A stretch of 64,000 bases of DNA from Vibrio sp. HA2012. GTDB lineage: Bacteria > Pseudomonadota > Gammaproteobacteria > Enterobacterales > Vibrionaceae. Location of the stretch: the NCBI RefSeq assembly GCF_002812955.1, contig NZ_PFXK01000002.1, forward strand, positions 469,704 through 533,703, in the 5' to 3' direction. Position numbers and translations under genes: made by a program. The notes below the pieces were generated by a model. It searched no databases. It was not told the DNA's origin and was given only the letters and a program-made list of their open reading frames with translations. Shown piece by piece: positions 18,345 through 27,688 of this stretch (within the stretch, counting starts at the first letter, position 1; the number at the start of each line of letters is the position of its first letter).

Positions 18345-18508
18345 TTGTTTTGACCAATATGAATAAGCTTACTGACTTCAACTTATGTTGATATCAACCC
18401 GGCGAGGACTTTTAGCCAATCGATTTTATCATCAAAAGGTAAGAATTGAGTGTTATTCATACTGAACCCGTAAAAACTGGAGTAAACATCACATAATTAC
18501 GGAACTAA

Positions 18509-18539
18509 AACAAAAATAGCAGGCATTCGACCCGCTATT
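18509..18539 (-). terminator. Likely terminator of the hydroxyacid dehydrogenase gene
   Basis: AATAGC (18515-18520) pairs with GCTATT (18534-18539) around a GC-rich loop, followed on the minus strand by a T-rich run. Confidence 0.55.
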
Positions 18540-18584
18540 CTCTTCTCGTTCACAACAAAAACAGGTTATTATTCAAGACACGCT

Positions 18585-19448
18585 CTAGTCGTAGGCTTTA
18601 ATTAATACCGATGTGTCCATCCTGCCAAACCCTTTCTTCTGTAAATCTGCATAAAGCTCATCTACCTCTTTAGTCATCGGCAAATTCAGAGCGAATTTTT
18701 CAGCTTCATCCAGGCAAATACCTAAATCTTTACGCATCCAGTCAATAGCAAAACCAAAATCAAATTTACCTTCAGACATCGTTAATGCCCGGTTTTCCAT
18801 CTGCCATGAACCTGCAGCTCCGTGTTTCAGCACATTCACTACCTGTTCAATATCCAACTCTGATTTTTGAGCCAAAAGAAGAGCCTCACTCAATCCCTGC
18901 AAAACCCCGGCAATACAGATCTGGTTAACCATTTTGCATCGCTGTCCCTGACCATGCGAACCAATCAAAACTGATTGCTTCGCGTATGCCTTGATAACCA
19001 AAGCCACTTTTTCGTAGATATCAGGATCGCCTCCACACATCACTGTCAGCGAACCATTCTCTGCACCGGCCTGACCGCCAGACACAGGGGCATCAATAAA
19101 ATGAACCCCTTTACTCCGGCAGACATCTGTCAGCTCAAGTGCCAGATCGGCAGATGTTGTCGTATGATCAACCAATATAGTGCCGGGTTGCATACCGGCT
19201 AGTACGCCGTCTTCGCCATATATCACACTGCGTACGTCATCATCATTACCCACGCAGACAAAGATAATATCGCTCTGCTCAGCAGCTTCTCTTGGCGTAG
19301 AGACAGCCATACCATGAAAACTTTCAACCCATCGCTGAGACTTTGTTGCTGTTCGGTTATATACCGTCACATCATGTCCGGCTTTTTTCAGGTGCCCGGC
19401 CATCGGATATCCCATAACACCTAAACCTATAAACGCTGCTTTTACCAT
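18585..19448 (-). CDS. NAD(P)-dependent beta-hydroxyacid dehydrogenase (GarR/MmsB family)
   Basis: The 287-residue protein begins with the dinucleotide-binding motif GLGVMGYPMAGHL. It carries the family substrate motif DAPVSGGQAGAENG and the catalytic Lys region GQRCKMVNQ. Family members reduce 2-hydroxy-3-oxopropionate or oxidise 3-hydroxyisobutyrate and related acids; the substrate cannot be chosen from sequence alone. An AGGAGA ribosome site precedes the ATG. It stands alone, with no glucarate or valine catabolic genes beside it. Confidence 0.88.
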   Translation of the reverse strand: MVKAAFIGLGVMGYPMAGHLKKAGHDVTVYNRTATKSQRWVESFHGMAVSTPREAAEQSDIIFVCVGNDDDVRSVIYGEDGVLAGMQPGTILVDHTTTSADLALELTDVCRSKGVHFIDAPVSGGQAGAENGSLTVMCGGDPDIYEKVALVIKAYAKQSVLIGSHGQGQRCKMVNQICIAGVLQGLSEALLLAQKSELDIEQVVNVLKHGAAGSWQMENRALTMSEGKFDFGFAIDWMRKDLGICLDEAEKFALNLPMTKEVDELYADLQKKGFGRMDTSVLIKAYD

Positions 19449-19552
19449 TATATTTCTCCTCTTTAGCCATCAGACTAAGTTTATCGTTCTTATTACACCG
19501 ACCTTAACCTACCCCCGAATACGGTGAACTGCAAGCTGGCTTGAAAAGGAAG

Positions 19553-20647
19553 CTAAAGCTTCTGCCCGATAACACACTGTTTCTGAACAGGACAACCATC
19601 ACATACCGGCTTTGTATTGCAGAAACGCTTGGCATGCTCCACCAGCAATGCATGATAATAGGCAAAGATCTCCGTATTTTCCGGTAAAGCCCGTACAATC
19701 ATCTGTTGAAAAAGCTCATAGTGGTCAGGAACTTCCAGACCAATACGGGAAAAAATACGCCGTGTGTAAGCATCAATAACAAAAGAAGGCTTACCTACGG
19801 CATAGACAAGTATTGAATCTGCTGTTTCTGGCCCAATACCGGAAATTGCCAGTAATTCGGCTCTCAGTGTATCTTTGTCAATGTTCCGTACGTTTTTAAT
19901 GTCATATCCATACTGCTTAAACCATCGTGTCAGGGCTTTCAGCCTTAACCGCTTTTGATTATAAAAACCACTCGGACGAATAAGCTCCCCCAGCTCCGTA
20001 TCCGGCATACACTCTATCTGTTCCGGAGAGAGCCTGCCCTCCAGGTTTTTCAGGGCAATTTCTACATTTTTCCAGTTAGTATTCTGTGTCAGAACCGCAC
20101 CGACCATCACCTCATAAGCGGAACCAGCCTGCCACCAGGAGAAGCGCCCGTAGTATTGTTTCAGTTGCTCAAACACGGTATTTATCAGTTCCAGATGCAG
20201 CAACTGCTGTTTTACTGCCAATCCGAAAGCATAACCAGTGAGTCTGCCATTTGCCCCCACGACCCGGTGACAGGGGATAATAATGGGGATCGGATTCTTA
20301 TTATTAGCCATTCCGACAGCCCGGCTTCCTTTAGGATTCCCGACTTTCTCTGCAATCGCTTTGTAGCTACAACTCAGACCATATGGGATTTCTGTCAGAG
20401 CCTTCCAGACTCGGTTCTGGAATTCTGTTCCCTCCGGGGCCAATTTCAGGTCAAACTCTTGCCGTGTACCACAAAGAAATTCATTCAGTTGCTTTTTAAC
20501 TTCCGTAAAGTGTTGCGGGGCATATTCTGCGTCTTCGTTATAGGCAGTCGTACAAGTATCATTATCAATAAACAGATGAGTCAGCCCCTGTTCATTTCCC
20601 GTTACAACAACCATCCCGACCCGGGTTTCAAATCTGTCAAAATACAT
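19553..20647 (-). CDS. Fusion of O6-methylguanine-DNA methyltransferase (Ogt) and a MagIII/EndoIII-like DNA glycosylase
   Basis: Residues are numbered from the upstream ATG at 20689; the more likely start is residue 15 (ATG 20647, MYFDRFET). Residues 15-168 are an Ogt-type methyltransferase with the active-site PCHRV (Cys 140). Residues about 172-378 are a HhH-GPD glycosylase: GAVLTQNTNW, RPSGFYNQK, hairpin GIGPETAD, catalytic Asp in VIDAYTRR (306). Four cysteines (357, 363, 366, 372) form an Fe-S loop. The lyase Lys of EndoIII is Glu (288), which points to a monofunctional glycosylase, as in Helicobacter MagIII. Both halves appear intact, so one protein could repair O6-alkyl-G and N-alkylated bases. 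Confidence 0.85.
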   Translation of the reverse strand: MYFDRFETRVGMVVVTGNEQGLTHLFIDNDTCTTAYNEDAEYAPQHFTEVKKQLNEFLCGTRQEFDLKLAPEGTEFQNRVWKALTEIPYGLSCSYKAIAEKVGNPKGSRAVGMANNKNPIPIIIPCHRVVGANGRLTGYAFGLAVKQQLLHLELINTVFEQLKQYYGRFSWWQAGSAYEVMVGAVLTQNTNWKNVEIALKNLEGRLSPEQIECMPDTELGELIRPSGFYNQKRLRLKALTRWFKQYGYDIKNVRNIDKDTLRAELLAISGIGPETADSILVYAVGKPSFVIDAYTRRIFSRIGLEVPDHYELFQQMIVRALPENTEIFAYYHALLVEHAKRFCNTKPVCDGCPVQKQCVIGQKL

Positions 20648-20785
20648 GCGGGTTCTCACTCTAATCACATAAATGCATATGAACTTCAAAAAAATATACT
20701 TTAAAGAATAACGCTATTAGACTCTCCTTCAGTGTACGGCTATTTTTATAGTAATCAATCGGCTCCCTAACGAGAAAGGATCCCT

Positions 20786-21898
20786 ATGCCAGCTCAATAC
20801 CCTCTTCTGCTGTCTACAATAGCCGTCATACTGATTGGTCTATCAGCGACGCTAATGATCCGGGAACCACAGAACACCAGAAAAGCAAAGCCTCTTTTTG
20901 TCGGATTTTTTGTCAGCTCTCTTATCCTTAACTTCCATTTAATCCATGTTCCGGATTTTCATGCCCCTTGGGAACATATGGTCGTGGATGTGTTGTTTAT
21001 GCTAAATATCGCATTGCTTTCTATCGGCATTACCATACGATTCAACAAATGCTATATCGAGCGATCCTACTATCTATTCCTGTCCGGCTATTTGACGTTT
21101 TATTTATTTGGTCCCTACTACCCTATACTTCCGGTTCTTTTCGGCCTGATTAATACGCTACTAATCATCTGGATGGTGCTGACCCGGGATCCAAAACCCA
21201 ATATTGCCGATTTTGGGCTGGTCGTTACCCTATTCATATGGTTCGGTATATTACTTTATGACGTATCCACTCATACACCGGGCAGAGCACCAGATTTTTT
21301 TGGTCAGCAGATGGTAACCAACCTTATTTTTGTGCCGGCCTTTATGAGTGGGATCAGTGTATTTATACTGGCCAGTTATATGATGGACAGCCATATTCTT
21401 CTTGAACGCCTGGCTTCAAAAGATGAACTCACCGACATGCTTAACCGACGAGGATTATTTGAACAAATCACAACCCAACTCAGCTATCTGAAACGTAAAA
21501 AACAGCCCGCATCCGTCATCATTGCAGATATCGACCATTTCAAGAATATCAACGACACCTACGGACATGAAGCCGGAGATAAAGCCATCAGACAATTTGC
21601 TTCTGTTATTAAACATGTTGTTCGTGAGTACGATATTTCTGCCCGGTATGGCGGTGAAGAGTTTGTTATTTTTCTGCCAGGAGCAAACGCAGAGACGGCT
21701 TTTAAAGTCGCAGAAAGAATTCGTCTTAAATGTGAATCAGGTAAACTTGTTTACAGAAACAACACCATTGTTTTTACTGCGAGCTTTGGCGTTGCCCAGT
21801 TTCAATTTGATAAAAAGATAGAAATGTCCATTCATACCGCTGACGAGGCACTGTACACCTCCAAGCTGACAGGAAGAAATAAGGTAAGCATTAAGTAA
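20786..21898 (+). CDS. Membrane diguanylate cyclase (GGDEF)
   Basis: Residues 1-200 hold about seven hydrophobic segments. The GGDEF domain follows at about 205-370, with an intact GGEEF active site (289-293) and an RxxD inhibitory site (280-283). It should make c-di-GMP from two GTP in response to a signal sensed in or at the membrane. GAGAAAGGAT precedes the ATG. The next gene is an HD-GYP protein on the same strand, 88 bases away, so synthesis and breakdown may be paired. Confidence 0.9.
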   Translation: MPAQYPLLLSTIAVILIGLSATLMIREPQNTRKAKPLFVGFFVSSLILNFHLIHVPDFHAPWEHMVVDVLFMLNIALLSIGITIRFNKCYIERSYYLFLSGYLTFYLFGPYYPILPVLFGLINTLLIIWMVLTRDPKPNIADFGLVVTLFIWFGILLYDVSTHTPGRAPDFFGQQMVTNLIFVPAFMSGISVFILASYMMDSHILLERLASKDELTDMLNRRGLFEQITTQLSYLKRKKQPASVIIADIDHFKNINDTYGHEAGDKAIRQFASVIKHVVREYDISARYGGEEFVIFLPGANAETAFKVAERIRLKCESGKLVYRNNTIVFTASFGVAQFQFDKKIEMSIHTADEALYTSKLTGRNKVSIK

Positions 21899-21986
21899 AT
21901 ATAACTTCTTTCAATACGTTACTTTAGAAAGTGTTTCTCTGTGAGTAGACTATACTTACCACTGAAATTGTGCTTCAGGGGGTAAT

Positions 21987-23219
21987 ATGGGAGCTGTATC
22001 AGAGTTTCATGTTAATTTAAGGGAGATGATCACCGCCATTGAAACCGCCGTTTCTCTGGTCGGTATTAATGATACTAATCATGGGAAACGGGTCGGATAT
22101 ATGGCCTGTCAGTTGGGTCATGCTCTGGGGTATAGCAAGCAGGATTTGAGATTTCTGTTTGAGCTCGGAATGCTACATGATATAGGCGTGTCTTCTAACC
22201 ATACCCATAATAATCTGGTCGCTAACTTTGACTGGGATCAAGCGCATATTCATTGTGAAGTTGGCTATCAGCTGTTAAAAGATTTTGAGCCTCTGTCTCA
22301 GTTCGCACTCCCGATTTTGTACCACCACACCCCATGGAGTCAGTTAGAGAATAAAGATGTAAAGCCCCGCGCTGCCATGATGGCTAATCTGGTATTTCTT
22401 GCAGACCGTATAGATATTTATGGTGCCGGCCATTACGGAAAAGATATCCTTATTGCCAGAAGAGATATTGTCAAAACTATTACGGAAAAATCGGGGGAAT
22501 ATTTCTCTCCGGACTTCATCAAAGCTTTTCTGAAAATTCAGGATTCTGAGTCTTTCTGGATCGCACTAGAAGATCAACATATCGCCCGTTATGTATGGGA
22601 TATGAGTCAGGAAAAAAGCCGCACCATTATCAGCCTGCAACAATTAAAACAACTTTCTCTTATTCTGGCTTATATTGTTGACCAAAAAAGTCCTTTTACA
22701 GCGCAACACTCGGCTAAAGTCGCTGAGCTGGCCAAGTTTATTGCCACAGAATACGGTATGCCTGAGACCCAGTGTGCCATGATAGAAATTGCCGGACTAC
22801 TACACGACTTGGGAAAACTGCGCACCCCGGATGAAATTCTGGAAAAGCCGGGAAAACTGGATGAGCTGGAACGGGCAATAATGAACCAACACAGCTATGA
22901 AACCTATGAAATTCTGCGGCATATCTCCGGACTTGAAGATATTGCCGACTGGGCGGCATTTCATCATGAAGGACTGAATGGTCACGGATATCCTTTCCAT
23001 CCAAACCAGCATGATATTCCAACAGAAGCCCGGATCATCGCTGTTGCTGACGTTTTTCAGGCTCTAGTTCAAGATCGTCCCTATCGATCAGGAATGAGTA
23101 TTGATGAAGCAATGCCTATTCTCGACGATATGTCACAAAAAGGAAAATTGGATCCCACCATTGTCGCTTTAGTTCACAAGCACCGACAGCAATGCTTTGA
23201 AGTGGCATCCGGTCGCTAA
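21987..23219 (+). CDS. Two-domain HD / HD-GYP phosphodiesterase
   Basis: The N-terminal half (about 15-145) has a first HD domain (MLHDIGVSS; LADRIDIY), and the C-terminal half (about 225-400) is an HD-GYP domain with HDLGK (273-277), HHE (326-328), HGYP (333-336) and VADVFQAL. A CGG-GGTAAT ribosome site precedes the ATG. The layout resembles the dual-HD V-cGAP phosphodiesterases of V. cholerae, which cleave 3'3'-cGAMP and c-di-GMP; substrate choice here is not shown. The usual HHExxDGxGYP has Asn in place of the Asp. Confidence 0.87.
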   Translation: MGAVSEFHVNLREMITAIETAVSLVGINDTNHGKRVGYMACQLGHALGYSKQDLRFLFELGMLHDIGVSSNHTHNNLVANFDWDQAHIHCEVGYQLLKDFEPLSQFALPILYHHTPWSQLENKDVKPRAAMMANLVFLADRIDIYGAGHYGKDILIARRDIVKTITEKSGEYFSPDFIKAFLKIQDSESFWIALEDQHIARYVWDMSQEKSRTIISLQQLKQLSLILAYIVDQKSPFTAQHSAKVAELAKFIATEYGMPETQCAMIEIAGLLHDLGKLRTPDEILEKPGKLDELERAIMNQHSYETYEILRHISGLEDIADWAAFHHEGLNGHGYPFHPNQHDIPTEARIIAVADVFQALVQDRPYRSGMSIDEAMPILDDMSQKGKLDPTIVALVHKHRQQCFEVASGR

Positions 23220-23321
23220 TATGGGAAATACCCAGCCAGACAACAGAGACTGCTTGAGTTCACACAATAAAAACGGCAAAATGCGCTCTTCTGTTTATCA
23301 AGCTCACATTCCCCCTACATC

Positions 23322-23346
23322 AGGCGGTACCGTGATTCCCCGCCTG
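23322..23346 (+). other. Hairpin in the rhlE leader
   Basis: CAGGCGG (23322 region) pairs with CCGCCTG ending at 23346, 35 bases before the rhlE start. No T-run follows. It could affect translation of rhlE. Confidence 0.35.
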
Positions 23347-23381
23347 CTGAACATTTCGTTTACTAACCGAGAGTTAACTGT

Positions 23382-24785
23382 ATGAGTTTCACCCATCTGG
23401 GTCTTTCTACGCCAATTTTAAAAGCCGTTACTGAGCAAGGCTACACAACCCCTTCCCCTATTCAGCAACAGGCAATCCCTGCCGTACTTGAAGGAAAAGA
23501 TGTGATGGCCGCCGCTCAGACTGGTACGGGAAAAACCGCTGGCTTTACCCTACCACTGCTGGAACGACTCAGTTCAGGACCCAAAGTAAAAGGCAACCAT
23601 ATTCGGGCTCTTGTGCTGACTCCTACTCGGGAACTGGCAGCACAGGTAAACGATAGCGTAGTAAAATATAGTAAATATCTGCCGGTAAAATCCAATGTCG
23701 TATTTGGTGGTGTGAAGATAAATCCACAAATGATGAATTTGCGTCGAGGCAGTGACATTCTGGTCGCAACACCAGGACGGTTACTGGATCTTTATCAACA
23801 AAATGCCGTGAAATTTACACAGCTAGAAGTATTGGTACTGGATGAGGCAGATCGGATGCTGGATATGGGCTTTATCCGGGACATCCGTAAAATTTTGGAC
23901 TTACTTCCTAAGCAGCGACAAAATCTTCTGTTTTCAGCCACTTTTTCGGCTGAAATCCGGGAATTGGCTAAAGGCCTGGTCAGCAATCCTGTAGAGATAT
24001 CAGTTAACCCGGAAAACTCTACCGCAAAAACGGTTGAGCAAAGCCTCTATCCTGCGGATAAACGTAAAAAAGCACCTATGCTACTGCAATTGATCAAGCA
24101 GGGTAACTGGCAACAGGTGCTGGTTTTTTGCCGAACCAAGCACGGTGCCAATCGTCTTTCATACTATCTTAATGATCAGGGGGTTACCGCCGCCCCAATC
24201 CACGGCAATAAAAGCCAGGGAGCCAGAACACGAGCCCTGGCTGAATTTAAATCCGGCGATATCCGGGTTCTGGTTGCCACCGATATTGCCGCCCGTGGCA
24301 TTGATATTCCACAGCTGCCACAAGTCGTTAACTATGAATTACCTAATGTAGCCGAAGACTATGTACACAGAATCGGCCGAACCGGACGAGCAGGTGAAGT
24401 CGGTAAAGCTTTTTCTCTGGTATGTGCTGACGAAGTTGCCGAGCTATTTGCTATTGAAAGGCTAATCCAAAAAGTACTACCACGGTATGAACTGGAAGGA
24501 TATCCGGTACACAACACTCTACCTGAATCCAAACTGGATACCAGACCGATAAAAGCCAAAAAACCGAAGAAACCCAAAAAACCAAAAAACGATCATACCG
24601 ATGGTCAGCGTTCAGCCGATAATACCCGGGGGCATAAGCCGGCAGGTAAAAATCGACGCCATATATCTAAAGTACCGTCAGGAGATAAAGCAGCATCTTC
24701 AGGTAAAAGTGGTCAGTCATCCCGGAAGAAAACATCTACAAGCAACCCACGTCGTCCTTCTGCATCACGCGCACCGAAACAATAG
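23382..24785 (+). CDS. rhlE: DEAD-box RNA helicase RhlE
   Basis: All DEAD-box motifs are present: Q motif ([10 protein letters not shown]), Walker A (AAQTGTGKT), DEAD (VLDEADRML), SAT (FSATF) and motif VI ([10 protein letters not shown]). The start [16 protein letters not shown] and the Lys-rich tail from about residue 385 (KPKKPKKPK) match RhlE, which acts in ribosome assembly and RNA decay. The tail is poorly conserved and binds RNA non-specifically in relatives. Confidence 0.92.
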   Translation: MSFTHLGLSTPILKAVTEQGYTTPSPIQQQAIPAVLEGKDVMAAAQTGTGKTAGFTLPLLERLSSGPKVKGNHIRALVLTPTRELAAQVNDSVVKYSKYLPVKSNVVFGGVKINPQMMNLRRGSDILVATPGRLLDLYQQNAVKFTQLEVLVLDEADRMLDMGFIRDIRKILDLLPKQRQNLLFSATFSAEIRELAKGLVSNPVEISVNPENSTAKTVEQSLYPADKRKKAPMLLQLIKQGNWQQVLVFCRTKHGANRLSYYLNDQGVTAAPIHGNKSQGARTRALAEFKSGDIRVLVATDIAARGIDIPQLPQVVNYELPNVAEDYVHRIGRTGRAGEVGKAFSLVCADEVAELFAIERLIQKVLPRYELEGYPVHNTLPESKLDTRPIKAKKPKKPKKPKNDHTDGQRSADNTRGHKPAGKNRRHISKVPSGDKAASSGKSGQSSRKKTSTSNPRRPSASRAPKQ

Positions 24786-24882
24786 TCGGGCAGAATGTAG
24801 TCACATTCCGGGCATCGCCATTGCATCTGGTTTCTTTTTTCTCTAGATTAGTTTAAAGGACAGAGGCTTCAGAGGATGATAG

Positions 24883-25599
24883 ATGGGCAACTTATTAATA
24901 GTTAATGTAGGTTCTGCGCCAGAAGAACAATTGATTAAGTACGGTGATTTCGAACAATGGGCTCAACAGGCGATCGGAGAAACAGAACTTAATGTTGTCT
25001 TCCATGACGGCATCCATTGTCCTTTACCTGATTACTCCTCATTATCCGGGGTAATTGTAATGGGCTCTCTCTCTATGGTGACCGACAGAGAGAGCTGGAT
25101 GCTAAAACTTTCAAAACAACTCATCGAATTATCCGCTCAAAATGTACCTCTCCTTGGTATCTGCTTCGGCCATCAGCTCATTGCTTATACTTTTGGCGGA
25201 GACGTGGGCTACAACCCCAATGGATTGGAGATAGGTTCAGTACCACTGACCTGCCTGCCAGCCTGTAAGAATGACCCGATATTTTCAATGTTACCCGACC
25301 GTTTTGAGGCTCAGACTGTGCACTACCAATCGGTATTGGCACTGCCTCCCGGTGCCGTTCATCTGGCTCAGAGCCAGTTGGATAAAAATCATGCATTTCG
25401 TGTAGGAAAATGCGCATGGGGAGTACAGTTCCACCCTGAGTTTTCTGCTGAAATTATGCGGGATATGTTAAATAACTTCCGGGATACCTTAGATAAAGAC
25501 GAATTAATAAAAAAATCATCACAAATTATCTCTACAGAATATGCACAGCAGGTTCTGGTCAGATTTGTGCAGTTATGTAACGGAGAGCATTATGACTGA
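24883..25599 (+). CDS. Class I glutamine amidotransferase (GMP synthase-like)
   Basis: The 238-residue protein carries the full catalytic triad: Cys 94 in GICFGHQ, His 184 and Glu 186 in QFHPEF. It has no fused synthetase domain. Relatives are annotated as GMP synthase-like amidotransferases; the acceptor of the ammonia is unknown, and gamma-glutamyl hydrolysis is an alternative. The following gene starts 8 bases before this one ends, so they are co-transcribed. Confidence 0.88.
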   Translation: MGNLLIVNVGSAPEEQLIKYGDFEQWAQQAIGETELNVVFHDGIHCPLPDYSSLSGVIVMGSLSMVTDRESWMLKLSKQLIELSAQNVPLLGICFGHQLIAYTFGGDVGYNPNGLEIGSVPLTCLPACKNDPIFSMLPDRFEAQTVHYQSVLALPPGAVHLAQSQLDKNHAFRVGKCAWGVQFHPEFSAEIMRDMLNNFRDTLDKDELIKKSSQIISTEYAQQVLVRFVQLCNGEHYD

Positions 25600-25993
25600 A
25601 ACTCAGACCAAATTTCTTGTAGTCATTTTCCTTGCATTTTATGTGATCAGTTATTTTTTTAATATTCGATCAATTTTCCGGTTAATTAAAGAAAGAAGAA
25701 GTAATCTCTATAACTGGGCTTCATATATAGAAGTTATTTTTAATGATGAGGTTATTGGTTCAATTTCTTATTTTTCACAGGAAGAAAATGACTGGATAGA
25801 GTTTCATATTACTCCCTATGATGACGGATTTGTCTATATGTTCAGAAATGATTTATGGGAAAAACATAAGTTTACTTTTCGCGATCCGGATACCAAATAT
25901 ATTTGTACCTCCGGGTATGAAGTCAAAGCTCCCCCGGGAATCTTCAAAAAAAGAGTACAATTAAAAAATATTCATTTCTCGAATAGGAATTAG
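25592..25993 (+). CDS. Small membrane-anchored protein of unknown function
   Basis: The 133-residue protein has one membrane segment near residues 8-28 (FLVVIFLAFYVISYFFNI) and a soluble remainder rich in aromatic and acidic residues. The ATG at 25592 has GGAGAG upstream and overlaps the amidotransferase gene by 8 bases. Its last codons overlap the convergent lipoprotein gene by 33 bases. No family recognised. Confidence 0.7.
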   Translation: MTETQTKFLVVIFLAFYVISYFFNIRSIFRLIKERRSNLYNWASYIEVIFNDEVIGSISYFSQEENDWIEFHITPYDDGFVYMFRNDLWEKHKFTFRDPDTKYICTSGYEVKAPPGIFKKRVQLKNIHFSNRN

Positions 25994-26824
25994 TCCATTC
26001 GACCATACCCCAAATCGACCACGATCTATCTGTCCCACAACAAAAAAAGTACCATTTATTGATACACCTTGTTCATCGTTAGTATATTCATATACTAATT
26101 CTTCGCTTTCTTCTTCTGAAAAATATTCCCCCTGAGCTATACGGAAACAAACCTGTGTACCGGTAAGGTAACGTTCTTCACTGCCTTTCTCTGGTTCTGT
26201 ATCCCAAAATACCGGTCCACATTCTGCTCGTTCAAAATTAATAAACGGATCCTTACCGGATACGGAAATTTTTACTATTTCACCAACATGAGAGGATAAG
26301 AAATCCATAAAATCAATATTATTCTTATATGAAGTCTGTTCTCCAAAATATTCAGGAAGTATCAACCCTTCGCGCTGTCCCCGCATATACAGATACTCCA
26401 AAGCTTCTGTCGTTGCTGGTATTTTAATAACATCACCTACCTCTACTAAAGATGAATTATTTATGTCGTTATATCTGGCCAACGCATAAAAATAAAGCTC
26501 ATCCCCAAGATAATCTTTGGCCAGAGTAAACAGTGACTCTTCTTCCTTTAACTGAACAGCAAACCATTCAAACGGATAGTAACGAAAAGAAAAATAAGAT
26601 TCGCCACCCTCTGTTTCCTCAAGAAGATGAGAAGCCATCAGCACATCCGAATTAGCCGCTAAATAATTCTCTAACTCCGGTCGTGCTCTCTCCGGGTGTC
26701 CACTATATAGATAGGCTATCGCCCGACTCAGCCCTCTGTCGGTGATACCCGGTTTAACTGATGTACAGGCTAACAACACTAAGGAAAAAAAGAACACACT
26801 GACACAGCGAAAAGAAGAAAACAT
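25961..26824 (-). CDS. Lipoprotein with LysM-like domain and CGPVFWD module
   Basis: The 287-residue protein has a lipobox with Cys 20 (LVLLAC), so it is probably an outer-membrane lipoprotein. Residues about 86-136 resemble a LysM peptidoglycan-binding domain (ESLFTLAKDYLGDELYFYAL, then GDVIKIP). Residues about 172-275 match the end of the protein encoded just upstream: FLSSHVGEIVKISV, ECGPVFWD (202-208), GTQVCF, SINGTFFVVG. A very strong GGGGAGG precedes the ATG, which overlaps the previous stop by one base. The module is not one I can name. It is the last gene of a three-gene envelope operon. Confidence 0.75.
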   Translation of the reverse strand: MFSSFRCVSVFFFSLVLLACTSVKPGITDRGLSRAIAYLYSGHPERARPELENYLAANSDVLMASHLLEETEGGESYFSFRYYPFEWFAVQLKEEESLFTLAKDYLGDELYFYALARYNDINNSSLVEVGDVIKIPATTEALEYLYMRGQREGLILPEYFGEQTSYKNNIDFMDFLSSHVGEIVKISVSGKDPFINFERAECGPVFWDTEPEKGSEERYLTGTQVCFRIAQGEYFSEEESEELVYEYTNDEQGVSINGTFFVVGQIDRGRFGVWSNGLIPIREMNIF

Positions 26825-27687
26825 TATTTAACCTCCCCTGTATGTATCGGAATCGGTGCCAATCCTATTGTTTCCAGATTTTCCGGCCACATTTCCAGCT
26901 CACCGGCGATATAAAAAAGTCCATTAATGGTGACCGTTTTCGTCTTTTCATCATAGGTATAGGTTTTATATCCACTGCTATCTTCCTGAAAGCCGGAATC
27001 GTATCCTTTGCAGGGTTCAAAACAGAGCTGGGTTCCGCTCTGGTAGAGCCTATCGCCGGTTACGCCCTGAGAAGGTTTCATATCCCAGAATACCGGTCCG
27101 CAGGATGAATAATCAAAACTAACTTGTGGCCATTTAGCCTGAACCGACAGTTGGATCCGTTCTCCCTGATGTTCAGACAAGAACCACTGTAACTCCTGAT
27201 TATCCTCATAACTGGTAATTATTTTGTTATAAATAACAGGAGTTATATCCTGAATCTTTTCAATGGAAATCATATAATTACTGGTAAAAGTGACAGATGA
27301 AACTGCAATGTCTATCCATACCGTCTCACCAGTGACCCCAATATCCATGACATAATCATCCCCCGAAACAGTCAGACCATCACCATCAACTGAGGCTGAT
27401 GCCTTTCCGTCACTCTCTTCTATCACAACATGGTAATGATCACCAGCAAAGCCAAGTAACCGGTAATGTGTCTGATGTTCACCACCAACAAAGCCTTGCA
27501 GAGTAACGCCCTCTCTCTGATCTTTTATCTGAATATAGAAATAATCACGGCTGACATCTTCCACATGCTTAAGCAGATATTCCTGACGATTATTACAAAA
27601 CAAAGGAGCCTTATAATCAAAAGTCTTATCAACGGCCATCACCGGTAGTGAGACCCAAACCACTAAAGCTAGGATAAATTTATTCAT
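26824..27687 (-). CDS. Exported protein with C-terminal CGPVFWD module
   Basis: The 287-residue protein has a signal peptide ending near SLPVMA. The N-terminal part (to about 160) is beta-rich and unrecognised. The C-terminal part (FLSEHQGERIQLSV, SCGPVFWD, GTQLCF, TINGLFYIAGEL) repeats the module of the next gene. The ATG at 27687 lies one base after the stop of the SUMF1/ankyrin gene, and a TTG at 27696 is an alternative start; the ribosome site is weak, so translation is probably coupled. The location is periplasmic or surface. Function unknown. Confidence 0.75.
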   Translation of the reverse strand: MNKFILALVVWVSLPVMAVDKTFDYKAPLFCNNRQEYLLKHVEDVSRDYFYIQIKDQREGVTLQGFVGGEHQTHYRLLGFAGDHYHVVIEESDGKASASVDGDGLTVSGDDYVMDIGVTGETVWIDIAVSSVTFTSNYMISIEKIQDITPVIYNKIITSYEDNQELQWFLSEHQGERIQLSVQAKWPQVSFDYSSCGPVFWDMKPSQGVTGDRLYQSGTQLCFEPCKGYDSGFQEDSSGYKTYTYDEKTKTVTINGLFYIAGELEMWPENLETIGLAPIPIHTGEVK

Positions 27688-27688
27688 A

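Noticed and set aside
19955..20704. Open frame of 249 residues on the plus strand antisense to the Ogt-glycosylase gene
   Set aside because: The antisense product shows no domain, while the minus-strand gene has intact motifs over the whole length.
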